Shown: piece after piece, positions 46,326 to 56,150 of the stretch
Layout of the letters: the number at the start of each line of letters is the position of its first letter
Numbering within the stretch: the first letter of the stretch is position 1
NCBI GenBank assembly: GCA_016936255.1
Contig: JAFGYE010000056.1
Span: forward strand, 1 to 64,000
Source: Marinifilaceae bacterium
GTDB lineage: Bacteria; Bacteroidota; Bacteroidia; Bacteroidales; Marinifilaceae
Direction: 5' to 3'
Length of the DNA: 64,000 bases
Translations under genes and position numbers: made by a program
The notes under the pieces: generated by a model
What the model was told of the DNA's origin: nothing
What the model saw: the letters and a program-made list of their open reading frames with translations, nothing else
Database searches by the model: none

Positions 46326-47981
46326 TCAGTTCTTCAATTCAATTTTATCTTTTGGAAAACTGCCTGTTATTCCCTTAATCTGATTGATTTCTGTATTCCA
46401 AATTTCCAATCCTGTTTTCAAGTTCTCCGGATATGAAACATTCTCAAACTCTATGTTTGAAACATTTTCGACGATCATAGCTGGTCCCGAAAGTGACGAA
46501 ATGAAAACATTTTTCAGGCTAATATTTTCTGATTCACAGAATTTAGCACCTAATTGAGACGACATATAAACATTCTCAATTTGAATACCGCTGATTTTCA
46601 TTTCCGGCAGACCATTAAAAAACATAGCCCGTCGTGAATTTACAGATACAATATCCTTAAAATAAAGATTACGGAAACTTGGCGTTTCTTCATTTGCAAG
46701 AGGAATATTCGCTGACTCCCCATCAGATTTTTTGTCTCCTACGAGTTCAGCAGAAGGTGAATTTCCACCATAATATAAATTGAAAGAAAGCGCGTCAGTA
46801 ACAATATTTTGCATGCTAATGTTTGAAACATATATGTTCTCAACAACACCGCCTCTTCCTCTTCTGCTTTTAAAACGCAATCCAACATCAGTACCTAAAA
46901 ACGAGCAGTTACTTACTTTAATGTTTTTCACCCCGCCCGACATTTCACTACCAACAACAAAACCTCCGTGGCCTTTATACACAAAGCAATTATCAACAAT
47001 CACATTTTCGGTCGGAATTCCACGTTTGCGTCCATCTTCATCTTTTCCCGATTTAATGCAGATACCATCATCCCCTACATCAAATTTACTGTTTACAATA
47101 ATGGCATTTTCGCAGGACTCCAAATCAAGACCATCACCATTTTGAGCATAAGATGGGTTTCTAACGGTTACATTGTCAACAATTATATTTCTGCATAGTA
47201 GGGGATGAATATTCCAGCTGGGAGAGTTTGAAAAACAGACTCCCTGCAAAAGCACATTTTCACATTCGATCAAACTAATCATAACCGGACGCAGAAAATC
47301 TTTAATGGATTGCCATTCTTTCTCTGTCTTTACATTTCTTGGAACATTCATGTTGCTCACAGCATCACCTTTAAGTGATTTTTCACTGGGAAACCAATAA
47401 TCACTCCTTTTATAAGCACCTCCTTTTGCTGTTATTTTTTTCCATTGACTTTCGGTTACTTTTTGTTTTTTTACCGGTCGCCAAGCATCTCCGGATCCAT
47501 CGATACAACCTTGTCCTGTTATTGCAATATTTTTAAGATTCTTACCTGATACAGGCGATTGACAACGACGTGTATCGAGGCCCTCAAAACTGGTTTCCAC
47601 CAATGGATAATCGTTAAAGTCCCGGCTAAACTGAATCAAAGCTCCTTTTTCAAGATGAAGATTAATATTGCTCTTCAGTTCAATTGGTCCTGTTAACCAT
47701 ATCCCTTGAGGAACAAGCAAAGTTCCACCACCTTTTTCAGCCAATTCATCAATGGCCTTTTTGAATGCCACTGTATTTTTGAATTGCCCGTTACCAATAC
47801 CTCCAAAGGAGGTAATGTTTATTTCCCGATCGGGAAACTGCGGTGCATAAACGAAAGGCATGTTAAAAGGTAAATTTTCATATAAATATGAAAATCTATA
47901 AGACTCATTTTCTGCCTTTTCCGCACCTATGGAGCAACCCGCGAAAAAGATAAGCCAGATATATTTCGAAAATAATTTCAT
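46326..47981 (-). CDS. GH28 polygalacturonase, lipoprotein
   Basis: The 551-residue enzyme starts with a lipoprotein signal (YIWLIFFAGCSIG). Its beta-helix begins NITSFGGIGNGQFKNTVAFKKAIDELAEKGGG. All GH28 motifs are canonical: NGDGLDLES, VGDDGICIKSGKDEDG, and KGHGGFVVGSEMSGG with the catalytic-site His. A long insertion at about 165-230 resembles exo-polygalacturonases, which cap the cleft to act on chain ends. It lies 28 bases after the six-hairpin-like gene. Confidence 0.92.
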   Translation of the reverse strand: MKLFSKYIWLIFFAGCSIGAEKAENESYRFSYLYENLPFNMPFVYAPQFPDREINITSFGGIGNGQFKNTVAFKKAIDELAEKGGGTLLVPQGIWLTGPIELKSNINLHLEKGALIQFSRDFNDYPLVETSFEGLDTRRCQSPVSGKNLKNIAITGQGCIDGSGDAWRPVKKQKVTESQWKKITAKGGAYKRSDYWFPSEKSLKGDAVSNMNVPRNVKTEKEWQSIKDFLRPVMISLIECENVLLQGVCFSNSPSWNIHPLLCRNIIVDNVTVRNPSYAQNGDGLDLESCENAIIVNSKFDVGDDGICIKSGKDEDGRKRGIPTENVIVDNCFVYKGHGGFVVGSEMSGGVKNIKVSNCSFLGTDVGLRFKSRRGRGGVVENIYVSNISMQNIVTDALSFNLYYGGNSPSAELVGDKKSDGESANIPLANEETPSFRNLYFKDIVSVNSRRAMFFNGLPEMKISGIQIENVYMSSQLGAKFCESENISLKNVFISSLSGPAMIVENVSNIEFENVSYPENLKTGLEIWNTEINQIKGITGSFPKDKIELKN

Positions 47982-48009
47982 TTAGATTTTATTGTGTTTT
48001 TATTCCTGA

Positions 48010-50136
48010 TTAAGGCATTACAGCCAAATTTTCCCATACCACATTCCAGGTTCCATCTTTGGGGAATCCAGGAGCAGTAATCGTATTGTTATCCCATCCT
48101 GCACACATCATTGCAACAGCAGTTAATAAGCCACCATTACCAGGCAGATAAACCCTTAAACGATCATCCTGATAATTATGACCATTAACTAAATAGGTGT
48201 TGGTTCGTTTGTCCATTAACAAAGCTTCCACTGCTTTTTCAGGTTCACCCAATCTGGCCGCGCACATCGCTGTCATTGGATAATCCCATCCCCATGTTTT
48301 GTCCCAATTCCATTTATCTAAAATCCAATTAAGGGTATTTTTCATATCATCCGGTCTTGCCAATTTGCATTGAGGCAAAATTCCCAAAGCACCCAATACG
48401 GCAGGATGATCGGAAGTAAAACGAATATCTTCGTATGTATCCAAGGCATCTTCTGCAGCCAGATACAAACCATCCTTTTCGGCTAGTGGCGATAATTTAT
48501 TGATTATATCATCCCATTTTTCATTTCTTTTTTCGCCTAAGCGTTCGCGCCAATTTTGGGCAACTGATAAGGCATAATGCCAATAAGACAACTCGAATGG
48601 CGGATTAATAGTTTCTGCAGCCCGCAATGATTCCTGAGCAGGAATAATTCCTTTCAGAACATACCTGTCTCCCTTCTCATCATAAGTGGCAAACGAGGCC
48701 ATAAATTCAGCTGTTGCATTCACCAGATCCTTGTACTTGGTAAGCACTTCTTCCGAAGGATGACTGCGGTATACCAGCTCGCTCATGTAAATAAAATGTG
48801 GTTGCTGCCAAATTAAAAACGAACCTACCGAAGAAGGTGCTTCAGTGGCCGAAGGATCGGTCATTTTCATCCAGCGAACTCCATCAAAGCCTTGTCGTTC
48901 GGCTATTTCTTTTGCTACTGGATAAGCTGTAGAATACCAATCCAGACTTCTCTCCAATAAATCAGTCCGGTTCCATAATGCAAATTGAACAGCATGCCAC
49001 CAGTGCATTTCCAAATGAAATTTACCGAACCAACTGTTGTAGGTTAAACCTGTTTCCTGCGGAGGAATGGATCCGGCACATTGTATCGCCATTAAATATT
49101 GAGATAAAATTACGCGTCGTTCCAATTCGTTCGCTCGGTTATCAGTACATTTCGAAAAATCAATGGCACCACCATTTTTCCAAAATGATTGCCAATATTC
49201 CGATGATTTCACAAGAACATTGTCTAAAGAATCTGTATTATCAGGTTTCTCTTTCGAATAGGCACAGGTAAAAGAAAATTGATTACTGCTTGGCGATAAA
49301 ACAAAATAATGAGGAGCTTTTTCATCCATCTGCGCCTTTCCTTCCCATTTAATTTTCACAAAATAACAGTCATTATCCAATGTTCGTTTCAACAGACAAA
49401 ATCCATCACCTTGAGAAACGACCTCCGTTTTATGTTTTTCGGGGACATCCCAATTGCTGGCATCATCTGAATGGTTTCCTGTTGGGTAAGGAAATTTAAA
49501 ATTGATTTTTAACTGAGCCTTACCAATAAGAGCTGATGATATTTGTGCCTGCACTTCATCTATAGATGGATGACAGGCTGTCTTCACCAAAACAGAATCA
49601 GAATCCAGTTTGAATTGACTAAGCAGCAGACCATCCCACAATTTCAATTCCTGATGAATATCAGTTACATCTTCAGGACTAACTGCACTTCCATCTTGAT
49701 GACTTAATTCCAATCCGATATAGCCTAAATGTAAACGATGCGGATTTTCCCTGAACCAGTTGGCTGCATCATGAGCTCTTCCATGAGTTTTACTTTGTAC
49801 GGCATACAACTCATCTTTTCCTCTAAAATTGTAGGTTTTTAAGGATTCTTCCGGCTTATAATTATTGGGATTAAGAAAACTATGCCATCCCCATTGCGAT
49901 TGAGTTCCTAAAGGAACCCCGTTTTTATAGTTGTTTGGAAATGTCTGCAATCCTGTGGCATCTGCCGTAAAAGCAAAATTTCCATTCCCAACCGATAAAG
50001 AACTTAATTCGTCAATTTTGGTTACGACCGGATTATTTCGTGTTACCAGTTCGTACCGGTTTATTTTTTCAGGCACTTTATTTTGACAGGCGAATAAGGC
50101 CAAACAGGCGATTCCGATTGGTAAAAATGGTTTCAT
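48010..50136 (-). CDS. Lipoprotein with six-hairpin (alpha/alpha barrel) glycosidase-like fold, unassigned
   Basis: The 708-residue protein has a lipoprotein signal (LPIGIACLALFACQNK). Residues 30-320 look like a beta-sandwich (ELVTRNNPVVTKIDELSSLSVGNGNFAF, GTQSQWGWHSFLNP). The C-terminal half is helical with Trp-rich motifs such as FHLEMHWWHAVQFALWNR and WNWDKTWGWDYPMTAMCAARLG, as in (alpha/alpha)6-barrel glycosidases related to GH65/GH95-type folds. I do not know an established family or reaction for it. It is the first gene of an operon with two GH28 enzymes, so a role on a pectic oligosaccharide is likely. Glu in the FHLEMHWW block is a plausible catalytic acid. Confidence 0.6.
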   Translation of the reverse strand: MKPFLPIGIACLALFACQNKVPEKINRYELVTRNNPVVTKIDELSSLSVGNGNFAFTADATGLQTFPNNYKNGVPLGTQSQWGWHSFLNPNNYKPEESLKTYNFRGKDELYAVQSKTHGRAHDAANWFRENPHRLHLGYIGLELSHQDGSAVSPEDVTDIHQELKLWDGLLLSQFKLDSDSVLVKTACHPSIDEVQAQISSALIGKAQLKINFKFPYPTGNHSDDASNWDVPEKHKTEVVSQGDGFCLLKRTLDNDCYFVKIKWEGKAQMDEKAPHYFVLSPSSNQFSFTCAYSKEKPDNTDSLDNVLVKSSEYWQSFWKNGGAIDFSKCTDNRANELERRVILSQYLMAIQCAGSIPPQETGLTYNSWFGKFHLEMHWWHAVQFALWNRTDLLERSLDWYSTAYPVAKEIAERQGFDGVRWMKMTDPSATEAPSSVGSFLIWQQPHFIYMSELVYRSHPSEEVLTKYKDLVNATAEFMASFATYDEKGDRYVLKGIIPAQESLRAAETINPPFELSYWHYALSVAQNWRERLGEKRNEKWDDIINKLSPLAEKDGLYLAAEDALDTYEDIRFTSDHPAVLGALGILPQCKLARPDDMKNTLNWILDKWNWDKTWGWDYPMTAMCAARLGEPEKAVEALLMDKRTNTYLVNGHNYQDDRLRVYLPGNGGLLTAVAMMCAGWDNNTITAPGFPKDGTWNVVWENLAVMP

Positions 50137-50511
50137 AACAGAAAAGATTCGATATAATTTAAGGATTAATTTTTGTCATTAACTTAAATAAAACACTTTG
50201 ATTTAAGCGTAGTTATGGAATCTCAAATTTATATTAAGAAGCCAATGGATGGCATGAAGGATTGTACAAATCTATGGAATATTGTACTGGATATATAGTA
50301 GTCTAAATGACATCTCATTTTGTATTCAATAAATAATCAGGTTTATACGAGTTAATATTTTTTTAATCAGAAGAAGATATAACACTATTACAATAATTAG
50401 TGTTTTTAACTTCTTTTGGAATAAGGTATATTAGTACTTTTAACGAATTATTCCTCCAATTTAAAACTAAGGTTTATATTATATACATTTTTAATCCCAA
50501 CATAATTTCAG
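50137..50511. other. Divergent intergenic region, no gene
   Basis: This AT-rich region separates the leftward pectin operon from the rightward DUF4861 gene. A leftward TAGATTTG (50274-50267) matches the -7 consensus but lacks a clear -33 partner. No array of GTTACA repeats is present. Confidence 0.5.
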
Positions 50512-51381
50512 ATGAAATCAACAATCTTATCCATTGTATTATTTACAATGATCAGCTGTTCTGCAATAGGACAAAACCTTACCAATGCCAGCTTATTTCT
50601 TAGGAGCGACTCTGTTTACACCAATATGATTCAGGAAGAATCCGGTGACTTATACAAAACAATTGGACATCACGGACCTGCTGTTGAAAATGAATGGTTA
50701 GCACTTCGCTTGTATTTTAATAATAAAGCTACTTCGATTGATGTTTACAACAAACAAAAAAAAGGTCTCGAATTAAAAAATGCAAAATGGTATCCTTCCG
50801 AAAAAGAACAGAAAAAAGGTCTGGGTGCTGATTATTATAAAGTAGGATCTACAGTGGGACTTGGAGGTGTTCGCCTTTGGGATGGAGAAAATGTAGTGCT
50901 TTTAGCTCCTGTTTCGAATCGTATTGCCACGGTTAAAAAGGAAGCCACTTATTCTCAAATGGAAATGTTATCAAAAGATGTTCCATATAAAGGAAAAAAG
51001 ATAGATGTATTGGTTCGTGTAACCGCTTACACCGGAATTCGGGAAATGAGAGTGGAAGCTTTTGCTTTAACAGATGAGGATGTTCAGTTTGTTACCGGAA
51101 TTAACTACCACAGAGGGCAAAAAGTTGAAAAAGCCGATAATTATATGATTGCATGGGGTTATCATCCTGAAGATGTGGCCGCAGAAAAGATTCAAGTTGG
51201 AGCTGCAATAATGATTAATCCAGATGATTATCAGGACAGAAAAGATGATGGGAAACAACAACTTTACATCTCGAAACCGACAAAATACCTAAGCACGTGG
51301 GTAACATCCACTATTGAAAAAGATAAAAAAATGGGAACCTTTGAAAAATTTAAAGCATACGTTGGTAAAACTAAAAAATAA
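50512..51381 (+). CDS. Secreted DUF4861-like protein
   Basis: The 289-residue protein has a signal peptide (ILSIVLFTMISCSAIGQ). The conserved features GPAVENEWLALRLYFNNKATSIDVYNK, GLGGVRLWDGENV and RVTAYTGIREMRVEAFAL resemble the DUF4861 family, found near pectin lyases and GH105-type genes in Bacteroidota. No biochemical function is firmly known to me. It is the only rightward gene among the pectin enzymes and shares a bidirectional terminator with the esterase operon. Confidence 0.65.
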   Translation: MKSTILSIVLFTMISCSAIGQNLTNASLFLRSDSVYTNMIQEESGDLYKTIGHHGPAVENEWLALRLYFNNKATSIDVYNKQKKGLELKNAKWYPSEKEQKKGLGADYYKVGSTVGLGGVRLWDGENVVLLAPVSNRIATVKKEATYSQMEMLSKDVPYKGKKIDVLVRVTAYTGIREMRVEAFALTDEDVQFVTGINYHRGQKVEKADNYMIAWGYHPEDVAAEKIQVGAAIMINPDDYQDRKDDGKQQLYISKPTKYLSTWVTSTIEKDKKMGTFEKFKAYVGKTKK

Positions 51382-51388
51382 GCATGTA

Positions 51389-51414
51389 AGTAAGGGGCCG
51401 TAAAGCCCCTTACT
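51389..51414. terminator. Bidirectional terminator
   Basis: AGTAAGGGGC and GCCCCTTACT form a perfect GC-rich 10-bp stem with a 6-base loop, followed by TTTTTCC rightward. It lies 8 bases after the DUF4861 stop and 23 bases beyond the convergent esterase stop. Confidence 0.85.
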
Positions 51415-51437
51415 TTTTCCTTACAACAAAAAAATTA

Positions 51438-53684
51438 TCACTCCTGTTCAAGTATCGATTTTATTGTATCCGCCCAAATTTGATATCCTTTCTCTGTCGG
51501 ATGACAATAATCTTGAGCCATTTCTCTTGTCAAAACTCCATCTGGACTTACCAATTTCGGACCAATATCTACTAATTTAATGCTATTTTTCTTTGCAAAT
51601 TGCTCCAATTTGATATTGATTTTATTAATTAACTGTCGTCTCGGATGATCAGGTTTTTCTTCCCTTGGAAAAACAGACATTAAGATGATTTTAGCTCCAG
51701 GAACTTTGGATCGAACACATGAGTATACGGCCACAATCCCCTCCACAATTTCTTCAACCGTATTTGCCCGGGCATTAGATGTCTGACTGGTATTATTCGT
51801 ACCGATATGAATGATTACAGTCCGGGGATGCAAACCATCCAATTCTCCATGATCCAAACGCCACAAAACATTCTGTGTGCGATCCCAGCCAAATCCCAAA
51901 TTTAAAACCCGGTATTTGTTAAACAGATTGTTCCATGAAATAGGACCATTGGATTTTCGGGCTCTGCCATCAGCGTATTTTAAATCAGGTTTGCCTCCCC
52001 AAAAATGAGTGATCGAATTACCGATTAAAACAATTTCGGGATTGATTGAGTCTTTAATTGCCAGCACATCATTGTGTCTGTCCCACCAATTGTAACTGTC
52101 TTGTTCCAATTTTGAAACCGGTACGATAGCCGTATTGCTGTTAATTTCAGTATCCAATACCTTGTCGTTCATCAATTGCGACAACAATGGCTCCATTGAT
52201 TGAGCCCACAATTTTGCTCCCAGAGGCGTAGGATGCAACCAGTCAGACATCAACTCATGCTTGATTGAACCATCCAAATTGAGAAACAGATGGTTTACAT
52301 CACAATAGAATACATGCTTCCGGTCACTTAACTTAGAAATTAGATCGGCTGATCTGTCAAGAATGGCACGATGAGAAGTTGGATTGGGGCCATCGTAACT
52401 ACCTGGAAATGGTCTCAAAAGCACAATCTTAGTTTCGGGCAAACGAGTTCTAATCTCTTTTACAATTGCTTCAATACCTCCTGCCACTTGCGATGCCGTA
52501 TGCCGGGTAGGATAATGCTTTTCATCCACGTTGTTTGTGCCTACTTCGAGTATAATCGCCTTGGGAGATTGTCCATTAAGTATTCCCTTTTGAATATTCC
52601 ATAAAATATTTTCGGTTCGGTACCCGCTAAAACCCAAATTTACAGCATTTCTTGGAGCAAAAAACTGATTCCACACCTCTTGGTATTGTGTCTTTTCAAA
52701 ATTGTTAATGATCGAATTGCCCATCAATATCAAATCATATTTATTGTGTGCTATCAATTTCAGTTTTTCAGCCAAACGTCCCTTATTATAGCCCTCGGCA
52801 GGTATTGTTGCTGGATTCACATCAGTTTCAACTGACATTTTACTACATTCCATAGAGTTTTGAATGAAATGCTTCAATTGAAACTCTTCAGCTATTGGAT
52901 TGATATTTTCTCCTGCCAAATAAGTACTGTCTTTTATCACTTTCAACACGGCTCGCCCATCATAACCAATCCATGTTTTGTAATAATCAATACACCTTGT
53001 TTTGTTTTCAACTTGATCGTTTTCATTTACCAGCAAAAACAAATCAGATTCTGGATTCGTGGGAGGCATAATTGTCGGATACACAGTACCAGTCATACAT
53101 TTATCCATACCGGTTGGTGAAATCAGAATTAACTTTTCAGGTTGCTCGCCCTTATTCAATCTCCCGACTGCCTTTGCTGTAAGATTAGCTCCGGCAGAAA
53201 AACCAATAATAACCTTAGGGGAGTTGCTAAAACCAAGCTTCTCAAAATTATTTTTCAAATACTGACAGGCTGTCAATACATCATTCTCTGCCAAATTTTG
53301 AATGCAGGATTCTGTCCCGATGTGATAATCAAGTACTGCAACATCATACCCATTTTCAGTAAGAAAACGAGCTACCTTGATACCTTCCTGTTTGGTATAT
53401 ATGGAACTAAAATCGCCTCCGGGAACTACTAAAACCGTTCCTTTAGACATTTTTGTGCAGGTTCTAAAAATCCGGAACATCGGACTGTTCAGATGATGAA
53501 TAATTCCATCCTTTTCAATTTTATTTCCTTGTAAGACTTTTTCACCTGATATCAATAAAAATTTAGAATTCTCTACATTCTGCCCTACTGCCTGAGCCAT
53601 AATCACTTCTCCTACAAATAGCAGAACAATCAATAAAATAAAAATACCAAAGTCTGGAATAGAGTTATTTATATATTTTTTCAT
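51438..53684 (-). CDS. Triple-hydrolase fusion: alpha/beta-hydrolase plus two SGNH esterase domains
   Basis: The 748-residue secreted protein (signal peptide ending near VIMAQ) has three hydrolase modules. Residues ~45-275 are an alpha/beta-hydrolase with nucleophile elbow GFSAG (Ser163) and an oxyanion-type VVPGGDF. Residues ~300-505 are an SGNH domain with Ser324 (MGNSI), GTNN at ~382, and DWLHP (Asp481, His484). Residues ~520-748 are a second SGNH domain with Ser557 (IGNSITHFWGG), GTNN at ~628, and DYCHP (Asp725, His728). All three active sites look intact. Downstream of PL11 in the pectin operon, it probably removes acetyl or methyl esters from rhamnogalacturonan or homogalacturonan fragments; the exact esters are unknown. 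Confidence 0.85.
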   Translation of the reverse strand: MKKYINNSIPDFGIFILLIVLLFVGEVIMAQAVGQNVENSKFLLISGEKVLQGNKIEKDGIIHHLNSPMFRIFRTCTKMSKGTVLVVPGGDFSSIYTKQEGIKVARFLTENGYDVAVLDYHIGTESCIQNLAENDVLTACQYLKNNFEKLGFSNSPKVIIGFSAGANLTAKAVGRLNKGEQPEKLILISPTGMDKCMTGTVYPTIMPPTNPESDLFLLVNENDQVENKTRCIDYYKTWIGYDGRAVLKVIKDSTYLAGENINPIAEEFQLKHFIQNSMECSKMSVETDVNPATIPAEGYNKGRLAEKLKLIAHNKYDLILMGNSIINNFEKTQYQEVWNQFFAPRNAVNLGFSGYRTENILWNIQKGILNGQSPKAIILEVGTNNVDEKHYPTRHTASQVAGGIEAIVKEIRTRLPETKIVLLRPFPGSYDGPNPTSHRAILDRSADLISKLSDRKHVFYCDVNHLFLNLDGSIKHELMSDWLHPTPLGAKLWAQSMEPLLSQLMNDKVLDTEINSNTAIVPVSKLEQDSYNWWDRHNDVLAIKDSINPEIVLIGNSITHFWGGKPDLKYADGRARKSNGPISWNNLFNKYRVLNLGFGWDRTQNVLWRLDHGELDGLHPRTVIIHIGTNNTSQTSNARANTVEEIVEGIVAVYSCVRSKVPGAKIILMSVFPREEKPDHPRRQLINKINIKLEQFAKKNSIKLVDIGPKLVSPDGVLTREMAQDYCHPTEKGYQIWADTIKSILEQE

Positions 53685-53813
53685 CGGTGAATTATTTAGT
53701 TGTATTTGAGCGTTTTACAAAAAACTCTGATCGAAAATCATGTGGTAGAAATGGATACACTCCTGTCTTTGGTATTTAAGATCTTTTGCAGTAAGGCATC
53801 CCCACAGGAATTA

Positions 53814-56078
53814 TTAAAGCGTATTGTTTTCTCCAGTGAATCTCACATGAATACTATCCGCAAATACGCATCCCTTATAAAAAACCTGCAGCTTAACTTT
53901 AATCGCTTGATCTGCTGAATAATCTTTCGCCTTTAGAGTCAGCGACCTGTCTGAATTTATCTCTGCCTCGTTTACTGTCCAAATATACTTATCGTAATCG
54001 TAGCCGGCATCCAAAGTGTAAGTTTCCTGCGAGCATGTAATTGTATCAAGAATAATTCGTTGAGCTTCATGGTAACGTGCATTCATGCCATTGGCTTTTC
54101 CATCATTGGCTTTTCCCGATTTTGAACGAGCTCCTCTTTGAAGCCGGTATTCATTGTTCCAAAATTTCCCTAAATCAGATCCCAAATAAAAACCTGGTTG
54201 TGTAGGTTGATTGTAGCTTATGTTTTGATCAGCCACGCTAAGCCGGTAGATATGATCACTCAGCAAGGTGTGAAAACGATAAGGAGTGCTGTAATTGGTC
54301 ATGTACAAACGAAGTTCTTTGTTATCTTTTGTTCGCACCAGAATTTCTTCACGCCAATCTCCCACAATGTCGGCTTGAAGACAAGGATTCCCTTTTGTCC
54401 AGTTGTTAGCGCTTAAGTCTTCACTTAAAGGGATAGGTAAATTTATTACACCATCCCCAGTCCATTTTGTGATGCCAACAAATTCGCGGCCAGTAACACT
54501 CGATCCATCCAGCAATTCACGGTTTAAATCACCATCCCACCAAATGCCCATATTAATTGACGGAGTGTTTTCAGTAATAAATTTTCCATTGGCTGTATAA
54601 ACACCTCCTGAATGAGTTGTCCACAATTCACAGCCTTTAAATCTTGGATCAATATCAGCAGCCATAGCTCTTCCAACATCTTCGAAAGAAGGAATGCCCC
54701 AAATATACTCCCCTGTACAGGCATCACGTAATTCCGATCCGGCCTTAGTCGGAACGTGTTCATGACAATCCCAAACTTCCAGTCCCGGCCGTTCTATATC
54801 AATATCCGTTAAATGCAAAGCATCACCATGCCCCAGCTGTGTATTGTAACCACCTGTTCCATCTGCATTAATCAAACAAGCACCATAGGTAATTTCATCT
54901 TTACCATCTCCATTTACATCACCAATACTTAATTGATGATTTCCTTGTCCTTCGAAACTTTTGTATTCTCCATTGTTATCGGTTGTGCTAAAATGCCAGC
55001 GTTGCGTTAATTTCCCATCTCTGTAATCCCAGGCTTCCAGTACTGTTTTCTCGTAATAGCCTCTACATATTAGAATACTCGGACGCATTCCATCAAAATA
55101 CCCCACTCCTCCTAAAAAACGATCCACACGATTGCCAGTTCTGTCACCAAAATCATTTGGAGCCCCTCTTGAAATGTAATTTGCTCTGGCCAGCTCTTTC
55201 CCTGTTGCCCCTTCTATAACGGAGAAAAACTCAGGGCCATGCATTATTTTTCCATAAGTCCGAGAAGCAGAATCCCTATCCACATAATCACGAACACCAT
55301 CCTTATTTACGTCACCAATTACCTGTCCATCTCCAAATTGAGTTCCTTCTGCTGTTTTAACTGCAATTTCAGCTTTTCCATCCCCATCAAAATCGTATGC
55401 CATCATTTGAGTATAATGAGCACCTTGCCGGATATTAATTCCCAAATTAACGCGCCACAAAAATGTTCCGTCAAGTTTGTAAGCTTCCAGCAGCGGGCCT
55501 CCATTACACACACCGTTGTGCGAATTATCATGACCGCTATTTTCACGTTTTAGTACAATGTCCAATTCTCCGTCTCCATCCAAATCGGCCACAGTTGCAT
55601 CGTTGGGACTGTATTGCCATAAACTGTCACCGGGAAATGCTTGTATTGGAATTGATAAGTATGGATGATCGGCCATTTGCGGCGTGAGTACATAAGAAGC
55701 CAGCATACGATGTGTTTCTGCATCTTTTAAAACATAGGTTGTTGATGTTTTTGTATTTGCTAAGCTATCTTTAATAAAGGTACTTGTGGCTATTGGAGTT
55801 TTATTAAGCTTACGCTCTTTTTCGTTATTATCGATACAGTAAACGTCAAATTGTGTTTCGTCTTTATCTTTTGGAAGAAATCTCCAGCTTACCGCTACAA
55901 TTCCATTTCCCTGATGAATGGCAACTAATCCTCTCCCCAAATTTTCCTTTTGAATAGATGGAGCATAATTTGGTCCTTTTACTATTTGGGAAGGTGTTTT
56001 TGTGCAACAGGATTGCAGCACACCACAAAGAATCAGAATAAGAATTTTATCTGCAAACGAACCTAATGAATTAAACAT
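53814..56078 (-). CDS. PL11 rhamnogalacturonan lyase, secreted
   Basis: The 754-residue protein has a lipoprotein-like signal (ILILCGVLQSCC). The PL11 body starts NLGRGLVAIHQGNGIVAVSWRFL and contains an eight-bladed propeller rich in calcium loops: DLDGDGELD, DFDGDGKAE, DVNKDGVRD, DVNGDGKDE. Other family marks are GAHYTQMMAYDFDG and GDWREEILVRTKDN. PL11 enzymes cleave the rhamnose-galacturonate backbone of RG-I by beta-elimination. A C-terminal ~100-residue Ig-like extension (SQETYTLDAGYDYDKYIW) is added to the standard length. The unsaturated products are substrates for the GH105 in the same operon. Confidence 0.93.
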   Translation of the reverse strand: MFNSLGSFADKILILILCGVLQSCCTKTPSQIVKGPNYAPSIQKENLGRGLVAIHQGNGIVAVSWRFLPKDKDETQFDVYCIDNNEKERKLNKTPIATSTFIKDSLANTKTSTTYVLKDAETHRMLASYVLTPQMADHPYLSIPIQAFPGDSLWQYSPNDATVADLDGDGELDIVLKRENSGHDNSHNGVCNGGPLLEAYKLDGTFLWRVNLGINIRQGAHYTQMMAYDFDGDGKAEIAVKTAEGTQFGDGQVIGDVNKDGVRDYVDRDSASRTYGKIMHGPEFFSVIEGATGKELARANYISRGAPNDFGDRTGNRVDRFLGGVGYFDGMRPSILICRGYYEKTVLEAWDYRDGKLTQRWHFSTTDNNGEYKSFEGQGNHQLSIGDVNGDGKDEITYGACLINADGTGGYNTQLGHGDALHLTDIDIERPGLEVWDCHEHVPTKAGSELRDACTGEYIWGIPSFEDVGRAMAADIDPRFKGCELWTTHSGGVYTANGKFITENTPSINMGIWWDGDLNRELLDGSSVTGREFVGITKWTGDGVINLPIPLSEDLSANNWTKGNPCLQADIVGDWREEILVRTKDNKELRLYMTNYSTPYRFHTLLSDHIYRLSVADQNISYNQPTQPGFYLGSDLGKFWNNEYRLQRGARSKSGKANDGKANGMNARYHEAQRIILDTITCSQETYTLDAGYDYDKYIWTVNEAEINSDRSLTLKAKDYSADQAIKVKLQVFYKGCVFADSIHVRFTGENNTL

Positions 56079-56150
56079 GTTGTATAAAATTATATTGCAA
56101 CTGCTTACTAAAAGGCTGCAATGGTGTTTACGATTATTGAAATATTATTT

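Noticed and set aside
53700-53918. 72-codon plus-strand open frame
   Set aside because: Most of it overlaps the 3' end of the PL11 gene on the other strand; no signal or domain.
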